Origin: Pseudomonas nabeulensis | GTDB taxonomy: Bacteria > Pseudomonadota > Gammaproteobacteria > Pseudomonadales > Pseudomonadaceae | Length of the DNA stretch: 64,000 bases | NCBI RefSeq assembly: GCF_004682045.1 | Contig: NZ_QUZT01000002.1 | Coordinates: 124,001 to 188,000 of the forward strand | Direction: 5' to 3' | Shown here: positions 41,567 through 50,482 of the stretch, piece after piece | How positions within the stretch are numbered: position 1 is the stretch's first letter | Layout: each line of letters starts with the position of its first letter | Made by a program: the position numbers and the translations under genes | The notes under the pieces: generated by a model | The model's input: the letters and a program-made list of their open reading frames with translations, nothing else | Database searches by the model: none | Told to the model about the DNA's origin: nothing

Positions 41567-42973
41567 ATGGGCCTGAACAACCAGTGGATGCAACGCGACC
41601 TCGCCGTGCTGTGGCATCCCTGCACCCAGATGAAAGACCACCAGCAACTGCCACTGGTCCCGATCAAGCGCGGGGAAGGCATCTGGCTGGAAGACTTCGA
41701 AGGCAAGCGCTACCTCGACGCCGTCAGTTCCTGGTGGGTCAACGTGTTCGGCCACGCCAACCCGCGCATCAACCAGCGCATCAAGGACCAGGTGGACCAA
41801 CTGGAACACGTGATCCTCGCCGGTTTCAGCCACCAGCCGGTGATCGAGCTGTCCGAGCGCCTGGTTCAGATGACACCCGAAGGCCTGACCCGCTGCTTCT
41901 ACGCCGACAACGGCTCGTCCTGTATCGAAGTCGCGCTGAAAATGAGCTTTCACTACTGGCTCAACCGCGGCTTGCCGAACAAGAAACGCTTCGTCACCCT
42001 GACCAACAGCTACCACGGCGAAACCATCGCCGCGATGTCGGTGGGCGATGTGCCGTTGTTTACCGAAACCTACAAGGCGTTGCTGCTCGACACCCTCAAA
42101 GTGCCAAGCCCGGATTGCTACCTGCGCCCCGAAGGCATGAGCTGGGAAGAACACTCGCGCACGATGTTCCAGGCCATGGAGCAGACCCTGGCGGAGAACC
42201 ACGACACCGTCGCCGCAGTGATCATCGAGCCGCTGATCCAGGGCGCCGGCGGCATGCGCATGTACCACCCGGTGTACCTCAAGCTGCTGCGTGAAGCCTG
42301 CGACCGCTACGGCGTGCACCTGATCCACGACGAAATCGCCGTAGGCTTCGGCCGTACCGGCACGATGTTCGCCTGTGAACAGGCCGGCATCCGCCCGGAC
42401 TTCCTGTGCCTGTCCAAAGCCCTTACCGGCGGCTACCTGCCGTTGGCGGCCGTGGTCACCACCGATGACGTGTACGACGCCTTCTACGACGACTACCCCA
42501 CCCTGCGCGCCTTCCTGCACTCCCACAGCTACACCGGCAACCCGCTGGCGTGCGCCGCGGCGTTGGCGACCCTGGATATCTTCGAAGAAGACAACGTCAT
42601 CGAGAACAACAAGGCCCTGGCCCAGCGCATGGCCACCTCGACCGCACACCTGGTGGACCACCCCCACGTCTCGGAAGTGCGCCAGACCGGCATGGTGCTG
42701 GCCATCGAGATGGTGCAGGACAAAGCCACCAAGGCCGCCTACCCGTGGCAGGAACGTCGTGGCTTGAAGGTGTTCGAGCACGCCCTGGAACGCGGCGCAC
42801 TGTTGCGGCCACTGGGCAGCGTGGTGTATTTCCTGCCGCCTTATGTGATCACGCCAGAGCAGATCGACTTCCTCGCCGAAGTGGCCAGCGAAGGCATCGA
42901 TATCGCCACCAACAGTAAAGTCAGCGTCGCCGTGCCGAAGGATTTCCACCCAGGCTTTCGCGATCCGGGCTGA
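41567..42973 (+). CDS. bioA: Adenosylmethionine-8-amino-7-oxononanoate aminotransferase
   Basis: The 468-residue PLP enzyme has WHPCTQMKDH near the N-terminus, SSWWVNVFGHANPRIN, YADNGSSCIEVALKM, YHGETIAAMSVG, the Asp in LIHDEIAVGFGRTG and the PLP Lys in LCLSKALTGGYLPLAA. It uses SAM as amino donor in biotin synthesis. The ATG at 41567 has GAGGAG upstream; the longer frame to 41441 is not conserved in character. It precedes rsmE by 30 bp, so the two may be co-transcribed. Confidence 0.96.
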   Translation: MGLNNQWMQRDLAVLWHPCTQMKDHQQLPLVPIKRGEGIWLEDFEGKRYLDAVSSWWVNVFGHANPRINQRIKDQVDQLEHVILAGFSHQPVIELSERLVQMTPEGLTRCFYADNGSSCIEVALKMSFHYWLNRGLPNKKRFVTLTNSYHGETIAAMSVGDVPLFTETYKALLLDTLKVPSPDCYLRPEGMSWEEHSRTMFQAMEQTLAENHDTVAAVIIEPLIQGAGGMRMYHPVYLKLLREACDRYGVHLIHDEIAVGFGRTGTMFACEQAGIRPDFLCLSKALTGGYLPLAAVVTTDDVYDAFYDDYPTLRAFLHSHSYTGNPLACAAALATLDIFEEDNVIENNKALAQRMATSTAHLVDHPHVSEVRQTGMVLAIEMVQDKATKAAYPWQERRGLKVFEHALERGALLRPLGSVVYFLPPYVITPEQIDFLAEVASEGIDIATNSKVSVAVPKDFHPGFRDPG

Positions 42974-43003
42974 TGGCCTGCACACCTTTTCCAGAGAACA
43001 GAA

Positions 43004-43723
43004 ATGAGACTGTCCCGTTTTTTCACCGACACCCCGCTGAGCCTCGGCGAGCACGAATTGCCCGAAGCCCAGGCGCACTACATCAGCCGCGTACTGCGCA
43101 TGGGCGAAGGTGACGCCGTGCAGCTGTTCGACGGCTCAGGCACGGAGTTCCTGGGCAGCCTGCTGGAGGTCGGCAAGAAGCGCGTCACCGTGCAACTCAC
43201 CGAAAGCTTCCCGGGCCAGGCTGAATCGCCCCTGCATATCCATCTCGGCCAGGGCCTGTCCCGTGGCGAGCGCATGGATTGGGCGATCCAGAAAGCCACT
43301 GAGCTGGGCGTCAACGCCATCACGCCGATTTTCAGCGACCGCTGCGAAGTGCGCCTCAAGGACGAACGCGCCGACAAGCGCCTGCTGCACTGGCGCCAGG
43401 TGGCGATCAGCGCCTGCGAGCAATGCGGGCGTTCGACAGTGCCGGTGATTCATCCGCCACTGTTACTGGCGGATTGGTTGAAGCAGACCGAGGCGGATTT
43501 GAAGCTGGTGCTGCACCCGGTGGCGGAGCCGATGGTGAGCCATGCCAAGCCTGCGAGCCTGGCGTTTTTGATTGGGCCGGAGGGTGGGTTGACTGAAGGT
43601 GAAGTCCAGACCGCCCAAGCTGGCGGCTACCACGCGGCACGCCTGGGGCCGCGGGTGCTTCGTACCGAAACGGCGCCAGTGGTGGCGCTGGCGGTCGCGC
43701 AACAGTTGTGGGGCGATTTCTAA
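43004..43723 (+). CDS. rsmE: 16S rRNA (uracil-1498-N3)-methyltransferase
   Basis: The 239-residue SPOUT-class enzyme has a PUA-like N-terminal part (HYISRVLRMGEGDAVQLFDG), the KATELGVNAITPIFSDRCEV segment, and the SAM-binding knot FLIGPEGGLTEGEV and LGPRVLRTETAPVVAL. It methylates U1498 of 16S rRNA. The bioA-rsmE neighbourhood is conserved in Pseudomonas. Confidence 0.96.
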   Translation: MRLSRFFTDTPLSLGEHELPEAQAHYISRVLRMGEGDAVQLFDGSGTEFLGSLLEVGKKRVTVQLTESFPGQAESPLHIHLGQGLSRGERMDWAIQKATELGVNAITPIFSDRCEVRLKDERADKRLLHWRQVAISACEQCGRSTVPVIHPPLLLADWLKQTEADLKLVLHPVAEPMVSHAKPASLAFLIGPEGGLTEGEVQTAQAGGYHAARLGPRVLRTETAPVVALAVAQQLWGDF

Positions 43724-43749
43724 CCTAGGGCTGCAAACCCAATCAAAAA

Positions 43750-43838
43750 TGTGGGAGGGGGCTTGCCCCCGATTGCGGTGGATCAGCCAACTTATCTGTA
43801 GCTGACACACCGCTATCGGGGGCAAGCCCCCTCCCACA
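43750..43838. repeat. REPIN
   Basis: Inverted REP pair in the usual orientation, between the convergent rsmE and glutamate/aspartate-type binding protein genes. Confidence 0.92.
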
Positions 43839-43860
43839 TTTAGATTGTATTACCAGGCAA

Positions 43861-44763
43861 CTACTCCACCGGATCACTCACCGGCTTGGCAATGATCGCC
43901 TTCAACTCGCTGGTCATCGGGAATTCCAGGTTCAAGCCCTTCGGCGGAATTGGCTGTTCGAACCAGCGCTGGTAAATCCCGTTGATCTCGCCGCTGCGGT
44001 ACAGGTCACCCAGTGTCTCGTTGACCACGGCGAGAAACTGCGGGTCGTCCTTGCGCACCATGCAGCTGTAGATCTCCCGCGATTGCTCTTCACCCACCAC
44101 GACCCAGTTGTGCGGGTCCTTGGCCTTGGCGCGCTCGCCGTAAAGCAACGCGTCGTCCATGTAGAACGCCGCCGCGCGGCCGGTCTCGAGCATCTTGAAC
44201 GCTTCGCCGTGGTCCTTGGCGCTGATCACGAACATATTGGTCTTGTGCTCGGCGTTGTAGCTCTTGAGGAAACGTTCGTTGGTGGTGCCGGCGGTGGTCA
44301 CGACGTTCCTGCCCTTGAGGTCACCAAAGCCTTTGATACCGCTGTCTTTGGCGGTCAACAACTGGCCCTTCACGTAGATGAAGCCGTAGGAAAACGCCAC
44401 CTGCTTTTGCCGCTCGGCGGTCACCCCGGTGGAGCCGCATTCCAGATCGACGGTGCCGTTCTGTACCAACGGAATACGCGTCTGGGAGGTCACCAGGTTG
44501 TACTTCACATTGAGGTTGGCCACCCCGGTTTTTTGCTGGATACGCTCGACGATCTTGTTCGCCAGCTCCACCGAATAGCCCATGGGCTTGCCACTGTTAT
44601 CCCCCACGTAGGAAAACGGCACCGATGCATCGCGATAGCCCAAGGTGATGGACTTGGCGTTGGCGATCTTGGCCAGCGCACCGTCCAGCGGCGCTTCATT
44701 GGCATACGCCTGCCCGCCCAACAAAAGCCCCAGGGTGCAGCCGGTCAACAGGATTTTTTTCAT
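43861..44763 (-). CDS. Amino-acid ABC transporter substrate-binding protein (GltI/AatJ-like)
   Basis: The 300-residue protein has a signal peptide (MKKILLTGCTLGLLLGGQAY, cleavage near ANE) and glutamate/aspartate-binder features: GYRDASVPFSYVGD, MGYSVELANKI, VDLECGSTGVTAERQKQVAF and FYMDDALLYGE. No permease genes adjoin. It is the third gene of a minus-strand set dadA-like, ridA-like, binding protein, which suggests uptake of the amino acid that the dehydrogenase oxidises. Confidence 0.88.
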   Translation of the reverse strand: MKKILLTGCTLGLLLGGQAYANEAPLDGALAKIANAKSITLGYRDASVPFSYVGDNSGKPMGYSVELANKIVERIQQKTGVANLNVKYNLVTSQTRIPLVQNGTVDLECGSTGVTAERQKQVAFSYGFIYVKGQLLTAKDSGIKGFGDLKGRNVVTTAGTTNERFLKSYNAEHKTNMFVISAKDHGEAFKMLETGRAAAFYMDDALLYGERAKAKDPHNWVVVGEEQSREIYSCMVRKDDPQFLAVVNETLGDLYRSGEINGIYQRWFEQPIPPKGLNLEFPMTSELKAIIAKPVSDPVE

Positions 44764-44787
44764 TGTTATTCTCCGTTGGTTTTTTGG

Positions 44788-45138
44788 TTATTTACGTACA
44801 GCGATCACGCTGATTTCCACCAGCACGCTTGGGCGCGCCAGCTCTGCTTGCAGGGTGGTGCGGGTGGGCGCCATGCCCGGTGACAGCCAGGCGGACCATA
44901 CCTCGTTCATCGGCGCAAAACCGTCGGCGATGTCTTTCAGGTAAATCGTCGCGTTGAGCAGGTGGTCCTTGTCGCTGCCGGCCTGGGCCAGCAGCGCGTC
45001 GATCTTGGCCAGCACTTCCTGAGTCTGGGTGGCCACGTCCTGGCCGTCGCCCGGCACTTGGCCCGAGAGGAACACCAGGTCCTTGAACGTGGCGGCGCCG
45101 GAAAGACGCTCATTGCTGCTGATTCGGGTGATGGTCAT
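44788..45138 (-). CDS. RidA family enamine/imine deaminase
   Basis: The 116-residue protein has the RidA fold marks FKDLVFLSGQVPGDG, TIYLKDIADGFAPMNEVW and the catalytic Arg context MAPTRTTLQAELARP with a Glu in LVEISVIAV. RidA proteins hydrolyse reactive imines such as those released by amino-acid oxidation, a fitting partner for the dehydrogenase 10 bp upstream. The start at 45138 gives the normal RidA length. Confidence 0.92.
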   Translation of the reverse strand: MTITRISSNERLSGAATFKDLVFLSGQVPGDGQDVATQTQEVLAKIDALLAQAGSDKDHLLNATIYLKDIADGFAPMNEVWSAWLSPGMAPTRTTLQAELARPSVLVEISVIAVRK

Positions 45139-45148
45139 CGGTGCATCC

Positions 45149-46381
45149 TTATGCAGCGCGGGGCGCCAGGCCCTGCATATCAATGGAAGGGGTGTGCTGG
45201 CCGATCAGTTCGGCGAGCAATTGGCCGCTGCCGCAGGCTAGGGTAAAGCCCAGGGCGCCGTGGCCCAGGTTCAGCCACAGGTTGCGGTAGACACTGGCGC
45301 CAATCAGCGGCACGCCGGTGGGGGTGGCCGGGCGCATGCCGGCCCATTCCACCGCGTGGGCGTAGTCGCCGGCATTCGGAAACGTCTCCAGCGCCTGGCG
45401 TTTCATCAGCGCCAGGCGCTTGGGCTCCAGGCCTGCGTCGAAGCCGACGATATCCACCATCGCCGCCACTCGCAGTTGTTCGCCGATACGGGCGTAGACG
45501 ATCTTGCGGTCGTAGTCGGTGATGCTCACGTTCGGCGCCTGATGCTGCGCGCCAATCGGCACGCTGAGGCTGTAGCCCTTGAGCGGATACAGCGGCAACG
45601 ACACGCCCAGCTCGGCGCTGCGATAGCCGGCCGCCAACACCAGGTTATCCACCGGCATCACTTCGTCACCCAACTCGATGGCCTGCACGGCGCCGGCGGC
45701 GTGGCGAATACCGGTCACCTTGCGCCCCAGCAAAAGACGGCAGCGCCCGGACGCTTCCAGCCGCGCCGCCAGGCGCTGGCAGAAGGCATGACAATCGGCC
45801 ACTTCCTCGTTCGGCGTATAGATCCCCCCGACAAAACCGCCGCTCCCCAACGCTGGCTCCAAGCGTGCGCAGTCCACCGCTGACAGCACCTGTTGCTGCA
45901 GGATATCGGTGACTTTGCTACGGGCATGTTCAAAGGAGTTGGCATCGCGGAAGGTCACCAGCTTGCCGTTGCGCCGCCAGTGGAAACCGTCCAGGCGATC
46001 ATCCACGCGCCATTGCTGCAACGTGGTCTGGCTCAGGGACGCCAGGCGCAGCAAGTGCGCGGCATTGCGTTTGTTCACCGAGCCCCGGCACGCGCCGAGG
46101 AACGCGGCCATCCAGCGCCACTGTTGAGGGTCCAGGCGCGGGCGCAGCTTGAGCGGCGAGTCACCGCGCAGCAGCCAGCCGATGGCTTGCAGCGGCACAC
46201 CGGCATCCGCCAGCGGAGCGACATAGCGATAGGACAGTTGCCCACCGTTGGCAAAGCTGGTTTCACTGCCCAGGCTGTCGCGGGCGTCGATCAGCGTCAC
46301 CTCATGGCCGGCCCGTACCAACGCATACGCACTGGCCAAACCGATAACCCCACCGCCAATGATGCAAACCTGCTTGGCCAT
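45149..46381 (-). CDS. D-amino-acid dehydrogenase (DadA-like FAD oxidoreductase)
   Basis: The 410-residue DAO-family protein opens with the FAD fold VCIIGGGVIGLASAYALVRA, then SFANGGQLSYRYVAPLAD (typical of DadA), and ends NLWLNLGHGALGFTLACGSG with PTGVPLIG before it. It oxidises D-amino acids to imino/2-oxo acids, passing electrons to the membrane. It differs from the dadRAX alanine locus in context: here it is followed by ridA and a binding protein and faces a LysR gene. The start at 46381 begins the FAD fold directly. Confidence 0.9.
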   Translation of the reverse strand: MAKQVCIIGGGVIGLASAYALVRAGHEVTLIDARDSLGSETSFANGGQLSYRYVAPLADAGVPLQAIGWLLRGDSPLKLRPRLDPQQWRWMAAFLGACRGSVNKRNAAHLLRLASLSQTTLQQWRVDDRLDGFHWRRNGKLVTFRDANSFEHARSKVTDILQQQVLSAVDCARLEPALGSGGFVGGIYTPNEEVADCHAFCQRLAARLEASGRCRLLLGRKVTGIRHAAGAVQAIELGDEVMPVDNLVLAAGYRSAELGVSLPLYPLKGYSLSVPIGAQHQAPNVSITDYDRKIVYARIGEQLRVAAMVDIVGFDAGLEPKRLALMKRQALETFPNAGDYAHAVEWAGMRPATPTGVPLIGASVYRNLWLNLGHGALGFTLACGSGQLLAELIGQHTPSIDMQGLAPRAA

Positions 46382-46490
46382 CCCGGCCCCCCAGTCATTG
46401 AATGAACAGGCCTCAAGCCTAGGGGCAGGTGACAGGCCGGCGACAATGAATAAAGATGGATCACCTATAAACAAAGGTTATGGACTTGCC
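46382..46490. promoter_or_regulatory. Divergent control region of the D-amino-acid module
   Basis: This 109-bp spacer between the dehydrogenase and LysR genes holds two dyads: TCATTGAATGA at 46395-46405 and ACCT-N8-AGGT at 46463-46478. Either could be a LysR-type binding site. Confidence 0.4.
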
Positions 46491-47393
46491 ATGCGCCTGC
46501 GTCATATCGAAATCTTCCAGGCTATCCGCCAGACCGGCTCCGTCAGCGCCGCCGCGCAGTTGCTGCACGTGTCGCAACCGGCGGTGACCAAAGTGTTGCA
46601 GCACGCCGAGTTGCAGCTGGGCTTCCCGCTGTTCCTGCGGGTGCGCGGCAAATTACAGCCCACGCCGGAAGCCCTGGCGCTGGAAAGCGAAGTGGAGAAA
46701 GTCACCGAGAGCCTGCAAGGTGTGCGGCGCCTGGCCAAGAGCCTGCGCCGCGAGCCGGGCCAGAGCGTGCGCATCGGCGCAATCCCGGCACTGGCGCTGT
46801 CGCTGCTGCCACCGGCGATCCTGGAATGGAAGCGCGATTACCCGGACATGGCCTGCGAGCTGTCCAGCGACCATAGCCGCGAGTTGGTGCAGAAGCTATT
46901 GATGCGCGAGATAGACCTGGCGCTGACGCTGAATTTCTCCGGCCATCCGGGGTTGACCACCCAAGTGTTGGCCAACGGTGTGCTGGTGGCCCTGGCCTCA
47001 AAGGGTTATTGGCCCGACGCAGAAATGAGCAAGCCACTGGCCCTGGCCGACCTGGCAGGCGCGCCGTTGATTGGTCTTTCCAGCGCCGACCCCTTGGCGA
47101 CCAAGCTCGACAGCTACCTGGAAAACGTCGACCCAGCGCCTCGGGTGACGATCTCGGTGCAGACGTATTCCCTGGCCCGGGCCATGGTGGAATCCGGGGC
47201 GGGCCTTACGGTGATCGACCCGTTCACGGCGCTCGGTGCATCCACGACCAGCACCTGCATCCGCACGCTTACGCCGCCGTTGCCGATCACGTTGTATGCG
47301 TTGACGCGAGCGGATGAACCGCCGCCGCATATGTTGGCCAAGTTGCTGGAGATTTTCGGGCAGCGTGCACAGGCGCTATTGGAACGCTTGTAG
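46491..47393 (+). CDS. LysR-family transcriptional regulator of the D-amino-acid module
   Basis: The 300-residue protein has an N-terminal LysR HTH (MRLRHIEIFQAIRQTGSVSA, then AAQLLHVSQPAVTKVLQHAE) and a C-terminal substrate-binding domain (VRIGAIPALALSLLPPAI, GAGLTVIDPF). Being divergent from the dehydrogenase, it probably activates that operon in response to its substrate. The ATG at 46491 starts the HTH directly; an upstream frame to 46248 would run inside the dehydrogenase gene. Confidence 0.9.
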   Translation: MRLRHIEIFQAIRQTGSVSAAAQLLHVSQPAVTKVLQHAELQLGFPLFLRVRGKLQPTPEALALESEVEKVTESLQGVRRLAKSLRREPGQSVRIGAIPALALSLLPPAILEWKRDYPDMACELSSDHSRELVQKLLMREIDLALTLNFSGHPGLTTQVLANGVLVALASKGYWPDAEMSKPLALADLAGAPLIGLSSADPLATKLDSYLENVDPAPRVTISVQTYSLARAMVESGAGLTVIDPFTALGASTTSTCIRTLTPPLPITLYALTRADEPPPHMLAKLLEIFGQRAQALLERL

Positions 47394-47400
47394 TAATCAC

Positions 47401-47546
47401 AATGAGGTCAAAAATGTGGGAGGGGCGGTGCGACGATTCGACTTGCCCCCGATGGCGGTGGATCAGCTGGCTTATCTGTAGCTGACCCACTGCAATCGGG
47501 GGCAAGCCCCCTCCCACACAAGCCCCTTCCACATTTTTGACCTCAT
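47401..47546. repeat. Compound REPIN: insert-bearing left arm, normal right arm, symmetric flanks
   Basis: The REPIN spans 47415-47518. Its left arm has the 18-nt insert (GCGGTGCGACGATTCGAC) while its right arm is the normal core. Outside it, AATGAGGTCAAAAATGTGG (47401-47419) and CCACATTTTTGACCTCATT (47528-47546) are exact reverse complements, extending the dyad into unique DNA. Confidence 0.85.
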
Positions 47547-47552
47547 TGGCTG

Positions 47553-48170
47553 TTACAGCACGTAGCGCATAATCGCCACAAAATGCAGCAAACTCCCGCC
47601 AATCACAAACAAATGCCAGATCCCATGGGAATGCCGCAGGCGATCCTCCAGGGCAAAAAAGATGATGCCCACGGTGTACAACACCCCGCCCGACGCCAGC
47701 CAGGTGAACCCCGCCGTGCCCAACGCGGCGATCAGCGGCTTGACCGCCACCAGCACGATCCAGCCCATCACTGCGTAGATCACGATGGACAGAATCCGCG
47801 CTTCGGAACGCGGCTTGATCTCCTGCAAAATCCCGATCACCGCCAGCCCCCACACGATCCCGAACAGCGTCCAGCCCCACGGGCCGCGCAAGGTCACCAG
47901 GCAAAACGGCGTGTAGCTGCCGGCGATCAACAGGTAGATCGAAAAGTGATCGACCTTCTGCATGATCTCTTTTCGCCGCCCCCGCACGCTGTGGTACACG
48001 GTGGACGCGCTGTACAGCACCATCAAGGTAAAGCCATAGATCGCCACGCTGACGATCTTCCAGGGGCTGCCGTCCAGGCTCGCCACCACCAACATCCAAA
48101 CCGCGCCCGCACAGGCCGCGACGGCCCCGAGCAAATGGCTCCAGGCGTTGAACCGTTCTCCGTGATACAT
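47553..48170 (-). CDS. Hemolysin III family membrane protein (TrhA/YqfA-like)
   Basis: The 205-residue protein has seven hydrophobic helices and PAQR/hemolysin-III signatures: ERFNAWSHLLGAVAA, LYSASTVYHSV (metal-binding Ser/His), DHFSIYLLIAGSYTPFCL and SHGIWHLFVIGGSLLHF. The E. coli relative affects membrane-energy homeostasis; true hemolysin activity is doubtful. It is monocistronic. Confidence 0.92.
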   Translation of the reverse strand: MYHGERFNAWSHLLGAVAACAGAVWMLVVASLDGSPWKIVSVAIYGFTLMVLYSASTVYHSVRGRRKEIMQKVDHFSIYLLIAGSYTPFCLVTLRGPWGWTLFGIVWGLAVIGILQEIKPRSEARILSIVIYAVMGWIVLVAVKPLIAALGTAGFTWLASGGVLYTVGIIFFALEDRLRHSHGIWHLFVIGGSLLHFVAIMRYVL

Positions 48171-48308
48171 CTTCCCTTCACCTCGAATTACCGTATGTGC
48201 ATTCTGACGCCTGCGACGGGCATGCAGGTAACCGGCTTTTCTTCATTTGCCCAAACGCCACCGCGCAAACGATGATTGTCACCCCCGCCGTCGCCCCGGA
48301 ACGCCCCC

Positions 48309-48875
48309 ATGCCCGAGCTTGAACCCACCCCGCCGTCCCCCAGCCTATGGCAGTTGTTTTACAACTTCGCCATGGTCGGCCTGTTCGGCTTTGGCGGCGT
48401 GATGCCGTGGGCGCGGCAGATGATGGTCGACCGCAGGCAGTGGGTCAGCGAGCAGGGGTTCAACGAGTTGCTCAGCACCGGCCAGTTCTTTCCGGGACCC
48501 AACATTGCCAACGTCGGCATCATCTATGGCAGGCGCCTGCATGGGTTGCCGGGTGCGGCTGTGACCGTGTTCGGGCTGTATCTGTTCCCCTCGCTGATCA
48601 CCGTGCTTGCCGGTTTCGCCTACACCCGCTGGTGGAGCCTGGAGGTGGTGCAGCAGGTGTTCGGCGCGGTGATGCCGATTGCCACCGGCCTGATCCTGGG
48701 CACCACCCTGCGCCTGCTCAAGGCCATGCCCAGGACCACGGCCAACTATGTCGCGTTCCTGATGACCTTCATCCTGATGGCGATTCTGGTGCTGCCGCTG
48801 TGGATGGTGTTGCTGATCTGCATCCCCAGCTCCCTGGCCCTGGGCTTCATCGATAAGCCAAAGGAGGCGCGCTGA
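48309..48875 (+). CDS. Chromate transporter, first half (CHR domain)
   Basis: The 188-residue protein is one CHR domain: FYNFAMVGLFGFGGVMPWAR, FNELLSTGQFFPGPNIANVG and a second helix bundle. Short-chain CHR proteins work as pairs, and this gene overlaps the next by one base (TGATG). They export chromate or transport related anions; substrate here is unproven. The ATG at 48309 is used rather than an upstream GTG. Confidence 0.88.
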   Translation: MPELEPTPPSPSLWQLFYNFAMVGLFGFGGVMPWARQMMVDRRQWVSEQGFNELLSTGQFFPGPNIANVGIIYGRRLHGLPGAAVTVFGLYLFPSLITVLAGFAYTRWWSLEVVQQVFGAVMPIATGLILGTTLRLLKAMPRTTANYVAFLMTFILMAILVLPLWMVLLICIPSSLALGFIDKPKEAR

Positions 48876-49417
48876 TGCAAGCCACCCTCCTGCACCTGAT
48901 GCTCCAATGCGCGCTGTGGTCGCTGATGTCGATTGGCGGCAACATGGTTGCCATCGGCGATATCCACCGCTACTCCGTCAATGATATGAACTGGCTCAGC
49001 GACGCGCAGTTCGTGGCGTTCTTCGCCCTGTCCCAGGCCCTGCCCGGCCCGAACGGCATGTTGCTGGTGTTTATCGGCCAACAAGCCGCCGGCCTGGCCG
49101 GTGCACTGGTGGCGCTGATGGCCAAGCTGGTGCCGTGCGCGGTGCTCACCTACGTCGGGGCCGGCTGGCTGGAGCGTCATACCGACACGCCGTGGGTGCA
49201 GCGGGTCAAACGCAGCTTGCTGCCGATCTCCATCGGCCTGATCCTCGCCGCCACCTACATCCTGATGAACAGCCTGGAAAGCAGCGTCACCAGCCTGGTG
49301 CTCACCCTGGCCAGTGCCGCCGTGGTGTATTACACGCGACTCAACGCTATTTGGCTGATCATCCTCGGCGTGGTGCTGGGCCTGTGCAGCGCGTGGCTGG
49401 GAGTGAACTGGTTTTAG
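48875..49417 (+). CDS. Chromate transporter, second half (CHR domain)
   Basis: The 180-residue protein is the partner CHR domain: WSLMSIGGNMVAIGDIHRY, FFALSQALPGPNGMLLVFIG and a C-terminal helix set. Its start codon shares a base with the stop of the first half, so equal synthesis is expected. Together the two correspond to the halves of long-chain ChrA. Confidence 0.88.
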   Translation: MQATLLHLMLQCALWSLMSIGGNMVAIGDIHRYSVNDMNWLSDAQFVAFFALSQALPGPNGMLLVFIGQQAAGLAGALVALMAKLVPCAVLTYVGAGWLERHTDTPWVQRVKRSLLPISIGLILAATYILMNSLESSVTSLVLTLASAAVVYYTRLNAIWLIILGVVLGLCSAWLGVNWF

Positions 49418-49454
49418 GGGCACAATCGACGGCATTCGAATAAGAGCCACCGCC

Positions 49455-50369
49455 ATGCTGATCGATGAAGAGTTCACCCTCAAGAAGCTGGAAATCTTCC
49501 TGGCGTTCATGCGCACCGGCAACCTGGCCCGCGCGGCGGCCGAGCTGCAAACCAGCAATGTCAGCGTGCATCGCGCCATCCACTCCCTGGAAAACGCCCT
49601 GCGCTGCCCATTGTTCAAACACGAAGGGCGCAACCTCACGCCGCTGGAGAGCGCCTACGTCCTGGAGGAACGCGCACAGAAACTGGTGGCCGATGTGGTC
49701 GACAGCGTGCGCCTCACCCGCGAAGCCGCCGGGTTTTCCGCCGAGCGTTTCAAGCTGGGCTCGTTGTATTCGCTGACGGTGAAGACCGTGCCGCAACTGA
49801 TCATGGGCCTGAAAATCCGCCGCAGCGAACTCAATATCGACCTGATCCTGGGCTCCAACTTCGACCTGCTCTACAAGCTCAAGAACATGGAAGTGGACGC
49901 GGTCCTCATCTCCCTGGATGAACAGGTCAACGACCCCGATTGCGAGCAAATCGCGCTGTTCACCGACGATATCTTCCTCGCCACCCCGGCGGATTCACCG
50001 TTCGACCGCGACCAGCAAATCGACCTGGCGGATGTGCGCGACGCGACGTTCATCACCCTCACCCAAGGCTTCGCGACGCACCAGGATGGCAACCGTGTGT
50101 TCAAGCAGGCGGGGTTCGAGCCGAAGGTGGCGATGCAGGTGAACGACATCTTCACGCTGTTGAGCATGGTCAGTTCAGGGGTGGGTTATGCGTTGCTGCC
50201 GGGGCGGATTGCGGCGGTGTATGAGAACCGCGTGAAGCTGATACCGCTGCAACCCAGGTATCGGTTGCAGCAGCATATCGGGGTGGTGTTCCTGAAGGCC
50301 AAGGAGCGTGACCCGAACTTGCTGGCGTTGTTGGCGGAGTGTCGGATGTATGCCAATCGGCAGGTTTGA
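49455..50369 (+). CDS. mdcR: LysR-family regulator of malonate utilisation
   Basis: The 304-residue protein has a LysR HTH (KKLEIFLAFMRTGNLARAAA, ELQTSNVSVHRAIHSLENAL) and a ligand domain with SSGVGYALLPGRIAAVYENRV. Its length and its position at the end of the mdc cluster, convergent with mdcM, match MdcR of Pseudomonas, which activates the mdc genes with malonate. It lies 37 bp after the chromate transporter genes but is functionally unrelated to them. Confidence 0.88.
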   Translation: MLIDEEFTLKKLEIFLAFMRTGNLARAAAELQTSNVSVHRAIHSLENALRCPLFKHEGRNLTPLESAYVLEERAQKLVADVVDSVRLTREAAGFSAERFKLGSLYSLTVKTVPQLIMGLKIRRSELNIDLILGSNFDLLYKLKNMEVDAVLISLDEQVNDPDCEQIALFTDDIFLATPADSPFDRDQQIDLADVRDATFITLTQGFATHQDGNRVFKQAGFEPKVAMQVNDIFTLLSMVSSGVGYALLPGRIAAVYENRVKLIPLQPRYRLQQHIGVVFLKAKERDPNLLALLAECRMYANRQV

Positions 50370-50376
50370 GACCGCC

Positions 50377-50457
50377 ATCGGGGGCAAGCCCCCTCCCACA
50401 TTCGACCGCATTCTCATGCTGGAACCCGGTCAACTGTGGGAGGGGGCTTGCCCCCGA
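50377..50457. repeat. Inside-out REP pair between mdcR and mdcM
   Basis: Two REP cores point outward (ATCGGGGG at the left end, CCCCCGA at the right) with a 36-nt central spacer, in the gap between convergent genes. Confidence 0.88.
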
Positions 50458-50482
50458 ATGAGGCCCTAAAGGACAACAAAAA

